From contig JAUXVI010000043.1 of assembly GCA_030680575.1 (NCBI GenBank), forward strand, positions 1 to 64,000: a stretch of 64,000 nucleotides of DNA. Reading direction: 5' to 3'. The notes beneath the pieces are model-generated. The model did not search any database and was not told where the DNA came from. It was given only the letters and a program-made list of their open reading frames with translations. The DNA comes from Hylemonella sp. (lineage in GTDB: Bacteria; Pseudomonadota; Gammaproteobacteria; Burkholderiales; Burkholderiaceae_C). Below are positions 43,621 to 52,501 of this stretch, in pieces. The position numbers were made by a program, and so were the translations under genes. Every line of letters begins with the position of its first letter. Within the stretch, counting starts at the first letter, position 1.

Positions 43621-43998
43621 ATGACCAATGGCCAGATTGACAGGGAGTTGAAAGAGGCACGAAAGCTTGCGGGTGGTTTGCTTCAAGCAGTTTCCGTATT
43701 CCCCTCTTTTTGGTTCTTGGCAATGGGAATGGGCGGTCCTAACTTTCAAGTTAGTGACTTACTCACCATGTTTTCAAGAACTGACAATATTTTGTTCGCA
43801 ATCGCTTGGGTGGGAGTCCCCGTTGCGGGATTGGCCATAGGCCACCTTATCAAGTGCGGAATTCGTTGGTCATACTTCGTCGGGCTATTGGTCGGCGGGA
43901 TTGCTCTGTTCGCCTTCGCTCCTATCTCCACCATATTTGGTGTTGTACTTCTTTTTCAATTGGCAAAAGTTATTCGACATGAGGCGAGCGTGCTCTGA
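43621..43998 (+). CDS. Small predicted membrane protein
   Basis: A 125-residue protein with an N-terminal charged helix (REIDRELKEARKLAG type) and three membrane helices (about 20-36, 56-74 and 84-112). There is no recognised family. Base composition is clearly lower in GC than all neighbours, suggesting horizontal acquisition. The upstream DNA contains GTTAAAC three bases before the ATG and a hairpin at 43557-43596, but no matching cassette end follows. It converges with amiC 32 bp away, without a terminator. Confidence 0.6.
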   Translation: MTNGQIDRELKEARKLAGGLLQAVSVFPSFWFLAMGMGGPNFQVSDLLTMFSRTDNILFAIAWVGVPVAGLAIGHLIKCGIRWSYFVGLLVGGIALFAFAPISTIFGVVLLFQLAKVIRHEASVL

Positions 43999-44030
43999 CG
44001 CGCAGCGCGAAGAGGCGCTCGGGTCTGAGC

Positions 44031-45428
44031 CTAGACGCTGCGGCTGCGTGCCAACGGTGGGTTGCGGGCGAAGTAGCCCTCGATGCCGCGCATCAACGCA
44101 TCTGCCAGCTGCTCCTGGTAGGCCTCGCTGTTGAGTTTGGTCTCTTCTTCCGGGTTGCTGATGAAGGCGGCTTCCACCAGCACGCTGGGGATGTCGGGCG
44201 CCTTGAGCACGGCAAAGCCGGCCTGTTCCACTTTGGGTTTGTGCAGTTTGCCGACACGGCCGATCTCCTGCAGCATGGTGTTGCCGAGCTTGAGGCTGTC
44301 GTTGATCTGTGCCGTGGTGCTCATGTCGAACAGCATGCGCTGCACGTGCGCGTCCTTGGCCTTGACGTTGAGGCCGCCGATCAGGTCGGCCTTGTTTTCC
44401 TTGGCTGCCATCCAGCGTGCTGCGCTGCTCGACGCCCCGCTCTGGCTCAACGCAAAGATGCTGGCACCCTGCGGCCGCGGCGTGTAGAAGGCGTCGGCGT
44501 GCAGACTGATGAAGAGGTCGGCCTTCACCTGGCGCGCTTTGTTGACGCGCACGTGCAGCGGCACGAAGAAGTCGGCGTCGCGCGTGAGGTAGGCGCGCAT
44601 CGGGTTGCCGTTGATGGTGGTGGCGTTGATGCGCTCGCGCAGCCGGTGTGCCAGGCGCAGCACCACGTCTTTCTCGCGCGTGCCGCCGGGGCCGATGGCG
44701 CCCGGGTCTTCGCCGCCGTGGCCGGGATCGAGTGCCACGATGATCAGGCGTTCGGTTTTTCCATTGCCTGCCGTTTGAGCTTGATTTTGGCCTCCAGGCC
44801 TCGTGGTTGTTGCGCCAGGTGCTCCTGAAACAGGAGCGGATGCGGCGCCCGCCGGCGCGGCGGACTTGTGCGTCTGCTGTGCAATCAGGTCGCCCAACGG
44901 GTCATGCGAGCGTGCGGCGGAGGCAGCCGTCGGGGCTGGCGCCGTGGTGGTCGCGGTTGCCTTGTCTTCCTTGTCCTTGAGCCGTTCGGCGATCAACGCC
45001 GCCAGCGGGTCGGCGGCCTGGGTGGGGTAGAGGTCGAGCACCAGGCGGTGCTGGTAGGCGGCCACCGGGTCGAGCGTGAAGACCTGCGGCGTGATCGGGA
45101 GCTTGAGGTCAATCACCAGGCGCACCACATTGGGTGCGAACTGGCCGACGCGGATGCCGGCGATGTTGGGGTCGTCGGACTTGACCTTGGCCACCAGCTC
45201 GCGCAGCGCCGGGTTGAGCTCGATGCCTTCGATGTCCACCGCCAGCCGCGGCGGGCTGGGCACGAACAGTTGCTTGGTGGCGAGGTGGCCGTCGGACTCG
45301 ATGGTGACACGCGAGTAGTCGGGCGCGGGCCAGACGCGCACCGCCAGGATGGTGGCGCCACGCGCAATCTGCGCCGTGCCCAGCAGCAGCACCAGTGTGC
45401 CCGATTGCAGCAGCTCGCGCCTTTTCAA
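44031..45428 (-). CDS. amiC: N-acetylmuramoyl-L-alanine amidase AmiC-like
   Basis: A 465-residue exported amidase. The N-terminus KRRELLQSGTLVLLLG has a twin-Arg-like signal, an AMIN domain follows (about 25-135), then a low-complexity Ala/Thr/Pro linker (about 150-225), and a C-terminal Amidase_3 domain with ALDPGHGGEDPGA and LHADAF zinc ligands and VEAAFISN. It cuts peptide from glycan during daughter-cell separation. The start is TTG (45426-45428), supported by AAGGAG eight bases upstream, and overlaps the tsaE stop (TTTGA). A coding-embedded repeat (44781-44833) sits in the linker. Confidence 0.93.
   Translation of the reverse strand: MKRRELLQSGTLVLLLGTAQIARGATILAVRVWPAPDYSRVTIESDGHLATKQLFVPSPPRLAVDIEGIELNPALRELVAKVKSDDPNIAGIRVGQFAPNVVRLVIDLKLPITPQVFTLDPVAAYQHRLVLDLYPTQAADPLAALIAERLKDKEDKATATTTAPAPTAASAARSHDPLGDLIAQQTHKSAAPAGAASAPVSGAPGATTTRPGGQNQAQTAGNGKTERLIIVALDPGHGGEDPGAIGPGGTREKDVVLRLAHRLRERINATTINGNPMRAYLTRDADFFVPLHVRVNKARQVKADLFISLHADAFYTPRPQGASIFALSQSGASSSAARWMAAKENKADLIGGLNVKAKDAHVQRMLFDMSTTAQINDSLKLGNTMLQEIGRVGKLHKPKVEQAGFAVLKAPDIPSVLVEAAFISNPEEETKLNSEAYQEQLADALMRGIEGYFARNPPLARSRSV
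44781..44833 (-). repeat. Coding-embedded repeat, copy 7 (in amiC linker; weaker)
   Basis: On the minus strand this reads AGCACCTGGCGCAACAACCA, then CGAGGCCTGGAGGCCAAAATC. It matches the family pattern (AGCTG-NN-GCGCA...AGGGCT...AAAA) with more differences. amiC reads it as GAPGATTTRPGGQNQ, the same phase as copies 2, 3 and 5. Confidence 0.45.
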
Positions 45429-45904
45429 ACTCTGCTCTCCTTCTTCAACCCCTGCAGCAGCGCCACACCGGTGGTCGTCTGCGCCGTGAGGGCGACGCGA
45501 CGTGATTCATCGGGCTGCACCTGGAGCTGGATCACCAGGTCCGCCGGCGGCAGCAGGGCGGCGGCCTTCTCCGGCCACTCGGCCAGCTTGAGACCGGGGC
45601 TGGCGAAGAGGTCGCGAAAGCCGGCGTCTTCCCATTCGCGCGGGTCGCTGAAACGGTAGAAGTCGAAATGCCAGATGGCCAGGCCGGGCACCTCGTGCGG
45701 CTCGACCACGGCATAGGTCGGGCTCTTGATGCGGCCGGCCACGCCCAGGGCGCGCAGCAGGTGGCGCACCAGCGTGGTCTTGCCGGCACCGAGGTCGCCT
45801 TGCAGTTCGATGAAGGCGTGGCGCAGCGCCGGCTGGGCGGCCAGCGCGGTGGCAAACTGCTCTGTGTCGGCCTCGTTGTGCCAGACCAGACTTTCTACAA
45901 TCAA
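45425..45904 (-). CDS. tsaE: tRNA threonylcarbamoyladenosine biosynthesis protein TsaE
   Basis: A 159-residue P-loop ATPase of the t6A37 pathway. Features are IELQGDLGAGKTTLVRHLLR (Walker A), SPTYAVVEPHE, HFDFYRF and EWEDAGF. It powers TsaB/TsaD cycling. The frame is open further upstream, but homology starts here; the best start is TTG at 45904 since no ATG or GTG is close. Its start is only 3 bp from the divergent queG GTG. It is translationally coupled to amiC downstream. Confidence 0.88.
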   Translation of the reverse strand: MIVESLVWHNEADTEQFATALAAQPALRHAFIELQGDLGAGKTTLVRHLLRALGVAGRIKSPTYAVVEPHEVPGLAIWHFDFYRFSDPREWEDAGFRDLFASPGLKLAEWPEKAAALLPPADLVIQLQVQPDESRRVALTAQTTTGVALLQGLKKESRV

Positions 45905-45907
45905 CGC

Positions 45908-46996
45908 GTGACGTTCAACAGCACTCAATTCGTTTCCCTGATCCGGGGCTGGGCCCGTGAACTCGGATTCTCCCAAATCGGCGTCAGCGGTGTCGACCTG
46001 TCCGCCGCCGAGGAAGGATTGCAGGCCTGGCTGGCACGCGGTTTCCATGGCGAGATGGCCTACATGGCCGCCCACGGCCTGCGGCGCGCCCGCCCGGCCG
46101 AGCTGGTGCCCGGCACGGTCAGCGTCATCACCGCACGCATGGATTATCTGCCGTCCGGCACGGCCGATGACTGGCAGGCGGTCGAGTTGACCCGTTTGCA
46201 ACGACCGCAGGAGGGTGTGGTCTCGCTCTACGCCCGTGGCCGCGACTACCACAAGGTCTTGCGCGCGCGGCTGCAGAAGCTGTCCGACCGCATGGCCGAG
46301 CACATCGGCCCTTTTGGCCACCGCGTCTTCACCGATTCCGCGCCGGTGCTGGAGGCCGAGCTGGCGGCGCGCAGCGGCCAGGGCTGGCGCGGCAAACACA
46401 CCCTGGTGCTCAGCCGAGAGGCGGGTTCGATGTTTTTCCTCGGTGAGATCTATGTCGATGTTGCCCTGCCGGCGAGCGAGCCGGTCAGCGGCCACTGTGG
46501 CAACTGCAGCGCCTGCCTCGAGGTCTGCCCGACGCAGGCGATCGTGGCGCCGTACCGGCTCGATGCGCGGCGCTGCATTTCCTACCTCACGATTGAGCAC
46601 GCTGGGTCGATTCCGCTGGCGTTGCGCCCGCTGCTGGGCAACCGCATCTACGGCTGCGACGACTGCCAACTGATCTGCCCCTGGAACAAGTTCGCGCAGC
46701 GCAGCCCCTTGCCGGACTTTGATGCACGGGAAGGCTTGAGCGGCAGCAGTCTGATGGCGCTGTTCGCCTGGAGCGAACCCGAGTTTTTGCAACGCACCGA
46801 AGGCAGCCCGATCCGTCGCATTGGCCACACACGTTGGCTGCGCAACATCGCCGTTGCCTTGGGCAATGCCTTGCGTGCCACGAGCGACCCTGCGATAGTG
46901 GAGGCACTGCGGCTACGGGCGTCGGACCCCAGCGAGTTGGTGCGCGAGCACGTGGCCTGGGCGCTGGCGCAGCAGACAGAAGCAAGACAGGCATAA
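45908..46996 (+). CDS. queG: Epoxyqueuosine reductase
   Basis: A 362-residue cobalamin- and Fe-S-dependent enzyme of queuosine synthesis. It has the N-terminal DUF1730-type domain, the cluster motifs GNCSACLEVCPTQAI and CDDCQLICPWN, and a HEAT-like C-terminal repeat (REHVAWALAQQ). The start is GTG at 45908, just 3 bp from the divergent tsaE start, so both promoters must lie in coding sequence. The frame continues upstream but without homology. Confidence 0.92.
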   Translation: MTFNSTQFVSLIRGWARELGFSQIGVSGVDLSAAEEGLQAWLARGFHGEMAYMAAHGLRRARPAELVPGTVSVITARMDYLPSGTADDWQAVELTRLQRPQEGVVSLYARGRDYHKVLRARLQKLSDRMAEHIGPFGHRVFTDSAPVLEAELAARSGQGWRGKHTLVLSREAGSMFFLGEIYVDVALPASEPVSGHCGNCSACLEVCPTQAIVAPYRLDARRCISYLTIEHAGSIPLALRPLLGNRIYGCDDCQLICPWNKFAQRSPLPDFDAREGLSGSSLMALFAWSEPEFLQRTEGSPIRRIGHTRWLRNIAVALGNALRATSDPAIVEALRLRASDPSELVREHVAWALAQQTEARQA

Positions 46997-47013
46997 CCAC
47001 CCAAGGGCCCACC

Positions 47014-47610
47014 ATGACCATGCGCTACAGCTATGTGCCGAACCAGCTGCCAGAAAACAAGATGCGGATGTACCCGACCAAGGTGATCAACATCATTGGT
47101 GGGCCTGGTTGCGACAAGTCGCTGTTCACCGCGGCCATCATCCTGTACCTCAACCTGCACCACAAGACGGTGGAGCTGATTCCCGACTACGCCAAGTCGC
47201 TGGTCTGGCAGAAGGACTACGAGGCGCTGAAGAACCAGTACCACATTGCCCAGCAGCAGTTCCGCATGCTGGAGCTGCTCGATGGCCAGGTGCAGTACCT
47301 GATCACCGAATGCTCGCTGCCGCAAATCCTGTACTACAACGAGCACTACGCCGACAACATCTGCGACGTGGAGAAGACGCGCAAGCAGATCGTCGAGTGG
47401 TACCGGCAGTTCAACAACGTGAACGTGGTGGTGGAGCGTGACGCCGACAAACCTTATGTGCACACCGGCCGCTTCCAGGACGAGGAGCAGGCTCGGGCCG
47501 TGGACTTCGGGCTGCGCGCCGCGTTGCGCCACGAGGGCATGGCCTTCACACCGCTCAAGCCCGACATCCAGGCCATCCACGAATTCGCCGCCACGCTGCT
47601 CAAGGACTGA
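47014..47610 (+). CDS. P-loop protein of unknown function with unusual Walker A
   Basis: A 198-residue cytosolic protein. The P-loop at residues 29-36 reads GGPGCDKS: G-x-x-G-x-x-K-S, but with Asp where most P-loops have Gly before Lys. After it comes a helix (LFTAAIILYLNLHHKTVELI) and an aromatic-rich segment (DYAKSLVWQKDYEALKNQYHIAQQQ is the start of it). This resembles small AAA/nucleoside-kinase-like P-loop proteins. The function is unknown. It follows queG by 17 bp on the same strand, so it may share that transcript. Confidence 0.7.
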   Translation: MTMRYSYVPNQLPENKMRMYPTKVINIIGGPGCDKSLFTAAIILYLNLHHKTVELIPDYAKSLVWQKDYEALKNQYHIAQQQFRMLELLDGQVQYLITECSLPQILYYNEHYADNICDVEKTRKQIVEWYRQFNNVNVVVERDADKPYVHTGRFQDEEQARAVDFGLRAALRHEGMAFTPLKPDIQAIHEFAATLLKD

Positions 47611-47702
47611 GCCATCTGGGGTGCCAAGCCCGTCCGTTCGCGCCCGGCCCTTCGATCCGGCTCAGCACAGGCCTGCCGAAACGCTGCAGACCTGGTGTTT
47701 TC

Positions 47703-48608
47703 TCAGCGCAGAATCCCCAGCGCAAAGGTCAGGCTGGCCATGCCCAGCACGGTCGACAGCGTGACTAGCCCGGCCACCAGCGGGCCGTCGTAGCCCATGC
47801 GCGCCGCCAGCACATAGGCGCTGGAGGCCGTGGGCAGGGCCGAGAAAGCCAGCAGCATGGTGGTCTGGGCCGAGCTCAGGTGGAAGGCTTGCGACAAGCC
47901 GAAGGCGATCAGCGGCAGCACGAAATGCCGGATCGACAGCGTACCCACCGCCAGCATCTTGGCGCGCGCCAGGCTGGAGAACTGCAGGCCGGCGCCAGCC
48001 GCCATCAGGCCCAGGGCCAGCGTGGCGGCGCCGATGCGCGACAGCGTGGGGTCGATCCAGACCGGAATCTTGAGGCCGGCCAGATTGGCCAGCAGGCCCG
48101 AGACGGTGGCGATGATCAGCGGGTTGCGCAGCAGCTCGCGGCCGAAGTGGCGCTGCGAGTGGCGCGCCATCGGCCACACCGCGGCCACGTTGAACAGCGG
48201 CACGCAAAAGCCGATCAGCACCGCAATCAGCAGCACGCCCTCAGGCCCGGCCAGGCGTTCGGCCAATGCCAGGCCGATGAAGGAGTTGAAGCGGAACGCC
48301 ACCTGCGCGCTGGCGGCGTGCTGGCGCGGGTCAATGTGGCGGCCGATCAGCGGCAGCCAGGGCAGCGCGTACGACAGGGCGATGCCGCACAGGCCCGTGA
48401 TCAGGCCGGCGCCGATCAGGCCGGAGGCGGCCTGGAAGTCGAGCGTGCTGCGCACGATGCTGTGAAACAACAGCACCGGAAACAGGAAGTAATAAACCAG
48501 GGCTTCGACTGGTTCCCATACGCTGCGGTTCAGCGCGGTATAGCGGCAGACCAGGTAGCCGCACAGGATGAGAGAGAAGTCGGGGAAGAGGAGTTGAGCG
48601 TAATTCAC
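47703..48608 (-). CDS. AEC (auxin efflux carrier) family transporter
   Basis: A 301-residue protein with ten predicted helices in two repeated halves. Landmarks are VYYFLFPVLLFHSIVRS in helix 2 and NPLIIATVSGLLANLAG in the second half. AEC transporters carry malate or other small organic acids. The start is GTG at 48608. It converges with the P-loop gene and is divergent from the chalcone-isomerase-like gene. Confidence 0.88.
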   Translation of the reverse strand: MNYAQLLFPDFSLILCGYLVCRYTALNRSVWEPVEALVYYFLFPVLLFHSIVRSTLDFQAASGLIGAGLITGLCGIALSYALPWLPLIGRHIDPRQHAASAQVAFRFNSFIGLALAERLAGPEGVLLIAVLIGFCVPLFNVAAVWPMARHSQRHFGRELLRNPLIIATVSGLLANLAGLKIPVWIDPTLSRIGAATLALGLMAAGAGLQFSSLARAKMLAVGTLSIRHFVLPLIAFGLSQAFHLSSAQTTMLLAFSALPTASSAYVLAARMGYDGPLVAGLVTLSTVLGMASLTFALGILR

Positions 48609-48710
48609 ATCGCGAGAATAACAGCCTGGAATGGGCGGTCCCGGTGAAAAACGATGTAAATTCCAGACCAGAGAGGCTTGTCCCGCCTGTGTCATTCACG
48701 TGGAAGTGCC

Positions 48711-49286
48711 ATGAAAAAATTTCTGTTGATTTCCCTTGCCCTGTGGGCGGCTGCGGGTTCACCGCAAGCCCATGCCGCCACGCTGGAAGGCCTGCGGTTC
48801 GACGACGCCGTCAAGCTTGCCAACCGTGAACTCAGGCTCAATGGCTTGGGGGTGCGCGCCATTTTCATCTTCAAGGCCTATGTCGCCGGGCTGTACCTGA
48901 GCGAAAAAACCTCCGCGCCGCAGGATGTGTTGCGCCAACCCGGCCCGAAGCGCATCCAGATGCGCATGCTGATGGAAATCGGTGCGCCGGACATCAAGAA
49001 GGCGCTGGTCGATGGCATGCAGAAAAACGTGAGCGAGGCCGAATGGACGGCCATGCAGGACCGGGTGGCACAGTTCACACGCACCATCGAGTCGATCGGC
49101 GTGGCCAAGCCCGGTGACACCATCAACCTGGATTACGTGCCCGAGCAGGGGCTGACACTGGCGGTCAACGACGTCACCAAAGGCAGCGCCATCAGCGGGG
49201 CCGATTTCTACAAGGCTTTGTTGGAGATTTTCGTGGGCGACAACTCCGTGGATACCCGTCTCAAAAAGGGCATGTTGGGGCAATAG
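48711..49286 (+). CDS. Chalcone-isomerase-like periplasmic protein
   Basis: A 191-residue protein with a cleavable signal (MKKFLLISLALWAAAG, AHA-A cleavage). The fold has LNGLGVRAIFIFKAYVAGLY, then PDIKKALVDGMQKNV and FVGDNSVDTRLKKGMLG near the end. This is the bacterial chalcone-isomerase-like (Chalcone_3) family, whose substrate is unknown but which is often linked to lipid or fatty-acid binding. There is no downstream operon partner; a Bug receptor follows 36 bp later on the same strand. Confidence 0.86.
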   Translation: MKKFLLISLALWAAAGSPQAHAATLEGLRFDDAVKLANRELRLNGLGVRAIFIFKAYVAGLYLSEKTSAPQDVLRQPGPKRIQMRMLMEIGAPDIKKALVDGMQKNVSEAEWTAMQDRVAQFTRTIESIGVAKPGDTINLDYVPEQGLTLAVNDVTKGSAISGADFYKALLEIFVGDNSVDTRLKKGMLGQ

Positions 49287-49322
49287 AATATCCTCACCCG
49301 TTCATCACAGGAGAAAACCACC

Positions 49323-50285
49323 ATGCAACGTCGCGCCATTTTCGCTCTCAGCCTGCTTACCGTAGCCGGCTCGGCACTGGCCCAGGGTTACCCCAACAAG
49401 GTGATCAAGCTGCAAGTGCCATTCGCACCGGGCGGCACGACCGACATCATTGCGCGCACGATCGCCGACCCGCTGGGCAAGGCCCTGGGCCAGCCCGTGG
49501 TGGTGGAAAACAAGGCCGGTGGCGGTGGCGTGATCGGCGCGACCGAAACCGCCAAGGCAGCGCCGGATGGTTACTCGCTGGGCATGGCCACGGTCTCGAC
49601 CACGGCGGCCAACCCGGCCATCAACCCGAAGATCCAGTACAACCCGCTGACCGACTTCACACCCATCATCAACATCGCGGCCACGCCCAACGTGATCGCC
49701 GTGCACCCGAGCTTCCCGGCCAAGGACTACAAGGGTTTCATCGCCGAGCTGAAGAAGTCGCCGGGTAAATACTCGTACGCCACCTCCGGTACCGGCGGCA
49801 TCGGCCACCTGCAGATGGAGCTCTACAAGAGCCAGACCAGTGTCTTCATCACGCACATTCCCTACCGCGGTGCTGGCCCGGCCCTCAACGACACGGTGGC
49901 CGGCCAGGTGCCGGTGATCTTCGACAACCTGCCGTCAGCGCTGCCCTTTATCCAGAGCGGCCGCCTGGTGCCGATCGTGGTGGCCGCGCCGAACCGCCTG
50001 GCCGTGCTGCCCAACGTGCCGACCTTCAAGGAAGTCGGCCTGGAGCCGGTGAACCGCATGGCCTATTACGGCATCCTGGCACCCAAGGGTCTGCCCAAGG
50101 ACATCACCGACAAGATCAATGCTGCCACCCGTCAGGTGTTGCAAGACCCGGCTGTGCGCAAGCGCATCGAAGACACCGGCTCCATCATCGTGGCCAACAC
50201 ACCGGCGCAGTTTGCCGAGCAGATCAAGGCCGAGTACACGGTGTACAAGCGCGTGGTCGACACTGCCAAGCTCAAGCTCGACTGA
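49323..50285 (+). CDS. Bug/TctC family periplasmic solute-binding protein
   Basis: A 320-residue receptor with a signal peptide ([20 protein letters not shown]) and the family segments [54 protein letters not shown], and [19 protein letters not shown] precedes the ATG. It is paralogous to the one at 3611 but not a recent duplicate. No TctA/TctB genes are adjacent, which is usual for orphan Bug proteins. Confidence 0.92.
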   Translation: MQRRAIFALSLLTVAGSALAQGYPNKVIKLQVPFAPGGTTDIIARTIADPLGKALGQPVVVENKAGGGGVIGATETAKAAPDGYSLGMATVSTTAANPAINPKIQYNPLTDFTPIINIAATPNVIAVHPSFPAKDYKGFIAELKKSPGKYSYATSGTGGIGHLQMELYKSQTSVFITHIPYRGAGPALNDTVAGQVPVIFDNLPSALPFIQSGRLVPIVVAAPNRLAVLPNVPTFKEVGLEPVNRMAYYGILAPKGLPKDITDKINAATRQVLQDPAVRKRIEDTGSIIVANTPAQFAEQIKAEYTVYKRVVDTAKLKLD

Positions 50286-50291
50286 GGGTCC

Positions 50292-51182
50292 ATGCAGGGC
50301 GTTGATGCCTTCATCGATGCTCTGTGGCTGGAAGAAGGCCTGTCACGCAACACGCTGACGGCCTACCGGCGCGACCTCGACCTCTACGCCCGCTGGCTGG
50401 AAGGCCGCGGGCGTTCTCTTTTGGCGACCACCGAGGTCGACCTCAACGCCTACTTCGCGGCCAAGCACGCCAGCAGCCGGGCCACCACGGCCAACCGACG
50501 CCTCACCGTCTTCAAGCGCTACTTCCGCTGGGCGCTGCGCGAACGCCTGATCCAGACCGATCCCACCTTGCGCTTGCAGGCGGCCAAGCAGCCGTTACGC
50601 GTCCCCAAGATACTGAGTGAAGCGCAAGTGGAAGCCTTGCTGGCCGCCCCGGGTGAGGGCACACCACTGGCGGTGCGCGACCGCACCATGCTGGAGCTGA
50701 TGTACGCCAGTGGTTTACGTGTGAGCGAGTTGGTGACACTCAAGACCTTCAACGTGAGTCTGTCCGAGCATGTGCTGCGCGTGTTCGGCAAGGGCAACAA
50801 AGAGCGTCTGGTGCCCTTTGGTGAAGTGGCCAGCGACTGGCTGCAGCGCTACCTGCAGGAGGCGCGGCCGGCGCTCTTGGGGGAGAAGCAGACCGACGAT
50901 CTGTTCGTCACCTTCCGCGGCTCACGCGCCGGCGAGGCCATGACGCGCATGATGTTCTGGATGATCGTCAAGAAATACGCCCTGGTGGCCGGCATCACGG
51001 CGCCGCTGTCACCGCACACCCTGCGCCATGCTTTTGCCACCCATCTGCTGAATCATGGGGCGGATTTGCGGGCGGTGCAGATGTTGTTGGGGCATGCGGA
51101 TATTTCGACGACCACCATCTATACCCATGTGGCGCGGGAGAGGTTGAAGGCGCTTCACGCTCAGCACCATCCACGCGGGTAG
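50292..51182 (+). CDS. xerD: Site-specific tyrosine recombinase XerD
   Basis: A 296-residue recombinase that resolves chromosome dimers at dif with XerC. The N-terminal SAM-like DNA-binding domain spans about residues 1-85. The catalytic domain has R143 (SGLRVSE), the Lys of GKGNKERL (167-170), H242-x2-R245 (SPHTLRHAF), H268 (LLGHADIS) and Y277 (TTIYTHV). It starts 7 bp after the Bug gene stop. Length and all catalytic positions fit the housekeeping enzyme. Confidence 0.95.
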   Translation: MQGVDAFIDALWLEEGLSRNTLTAYRRDLDLYARWLEGRGRSLLATTEVDLNAYFAAKHASSRATTANRRLTVFKRYFRWALRERLIQTDPTLRLQAAKQPLRVPKILSEAQVEALLAAPGEGTPLAVRDRTMLELMYASGLRVSELVTLKTFNVSLSEHVLRVFGKGNKERLVPFGEVASDWLQRYLQEARPALLGEKQTDDLFVTFRGSRAGEAMTRMMFWMIVKKYALVAGITAPLSPHTLRHAFATHLLNHGADLRAVQMLLGHADISTTTIYTHVARERLKALHAQHHPRG

Positions 51183-51294
51183 CTGACTTTGTCATGGGTG
51201 CCTGACGGGGCCGGCGAGCCGGGTCTCGCCCCGGCACGGTTGCCAAGTCAGGCAAACAACCTGACAAGAAGTGCCATCCAGGATAATTCACCCC

Positions 51295-52074
51295 ATGAAC
51301 CTGCGTCGCCACTGCCAACAGCTGCTCGCCATCACCGACCCGGTGGCCAAGGCGCGCGCAGTCACGGCACTGGACCGCAATGCGCCAATCGACGCCGAAG
51401 AACAGATCGCCCCGATCGACGGCATTCCGGGTCGTGGTGAACGGCCGCCGCTGGTGCCACACACCAGCATCAAGACGGGGTCGCTGGCCACGCCACGGGG
51501 CCATGCAGCGCTGGTGCATTCCATCGTTCATATTGAAAAGAACGCCATTGATTTGGCGCTGGATATCTGTTGGCGTTTCGCCGGGATGCCGGAGGCCTTC
51601 TATCGCGACTGGCTGCAGGTGGCGTTTGAAGAGGCTTACCACTTCACGCTGTTGCGCGAGCATCTGCTGACGTTAGGCTTCGACTACGGCGACTTTCCGG
51701 CGCACGATGGTCTGTGGTCCATGGCCGAGCGAACCCAGGGCGACATCCTGGCGCGAGTGGCGCTGGTGCCGCGCACGCTGGAGGCGCGCGGGCTGGATGC
51801 CTCGCCGGCGGTCAAGACCAAGCTGGTGTCGATCGGCGACCACCGGGCTGGGGAGATCCTCGACATCATCCTGCGCGACGAGATCGGTCATGTGGCGATC
51901 GGCAACCGCTGGTATGGCTGGTTGTGCGCGCAGCGCGGGCTGGACCCGGTGGCGACCTATGCGGAGCTGACGGTGAAGTACGAGGCGCCGAAGTTGAAGA
52001 AGCCATTCAATCTGGATGCGCGGCGGGCGGCTGGCTTCTCGGATGCGGAGTTGACTGCACTGCAGTCTGAGTAA
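51295..52074 (+). CDS. Ferritin-like DUF455 protein
   Basis: A 259-residue protein with a four-helix, ferritin-like core carrying metal-ligand-type positions EKNAIDLA, FEEAYHFTLL and DEIGHVAIG. This is the DUF455 family, suspected di-iron oxidases without firm function. The ATG at 51295 is set by the conserved MNLRRHCQ start; an upstream ATG at 51271 is less likely. A repeat-rich region follows. Confidence 0.85.
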   Translation: MNLRRHCQQLLAITDPVAKARAVTALDRNAPIDAEEQIAPIDGIPGRGERPPLVPHTSIKTGSLATPRGHAALVHSIVHIEKNAIDLALDICWRFAGMPEAFYRDWLQVAFEEAYHFTLLREHLLTLGFDYGDFPAHDGLWSMAERTQGDILARVALVPRTLEARGLDASPAVKTKLVSIGDHRAGEILDIILRDEIGHVAIGNRWYGWLCAQRGLDPVATYAELTVKYEAPKLKKPFNLDARRAAGFSDAELTALQSE

Positions 52075-52136
52075 TTTTCTTTGATTGATGCCCAGGCGGG
52101 CGTAGCTTTGCCGGGATGTGCGCCCGGCAGCGCAGT

Positions 52137-52349
52137 AACTTTCTTTTGCTTCGCCAAAAGAAAGTCACCAAAGAAAAGGCGAGCCGGATTCGTCGTCCCT
52201 CCGCTGCGCTACGGGCACGCTGCGTTGCTCGGGACCGGCGGGAAGCGCAGAAACTCGGCTAACGCCTCAAACATCTGCGCTTCTTCATCCGCCGCTCCCT
52301 GCGCTACTCGCCTCCTCATTACGGCGGGGGTGACCAAACAGCCAACAGC
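52137..52349 (+). repeat. Interspersed repeat, family A, copy 1
   Basis: About 213 bp beginning with an inner palindrome (CTTTCTTTTG around CTTCGC with CAAAAGAAAG), then GGCGAGCCGGATTCGTCG, CGCTGCGCTACGGGCACGCT, and near the end CGCTACTCGCCTCCTCATTA. The same order occurs inverted at 53043-53250. The gap 52075-52501 holds this repeat and a perfect hairpin (52353-52380) and no gene I can support. Confidence 0.85.
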
Positions 52350-52352
52350 CGG

Positions 52353-52380
52353 ATCAGTACGCGCTATCGCGCGTACTGAT
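52353..52380. repeat. Perfect 12-bp hairpin after repeat A
   Basis: ATCAGTACGCGC pairs exactly with GCGCGTACTGAT around TATC. There is no T-tract. It sits immediately inside the family A repeat and may mark a transposition or processing end, or a structured RNA. Confidence 0.6.
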
Positions 52381-52501
52381 GAGAATGACAGTTACGAGTC
52401 GTGATGGTCTGCAGCAGGCCGAGACGAGTCAGCTTGATAAGGGGTCAGGCCCGTTCACTGAGTGGACCATGCTCTGACTCGCGTTTCACCTTGTCCCATT
52501 C

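Noticed and set aside
45425-46828. Single long minus-strand protein joining TsaE with upstream sequence
   Set aside because: Only the last 159 residues match TsaE; the remainder is antisense to queG, which has complete motifs.
50292-51182. XerD as an integron or phage integrase that could explain the cassette
   Set aside because: Length, motifs and context fit housekeeping XerD; the extra helix patch of integron integrases is not seen, and it lies 27 kb from the cassette.
52081-52404. Open frame across family A repeat (and its counterpart at 53060-53392)
   Set aside because: Both frames give similar peptides only because the DNA is repeated; they contain no protein-family signature and run across hairpins.
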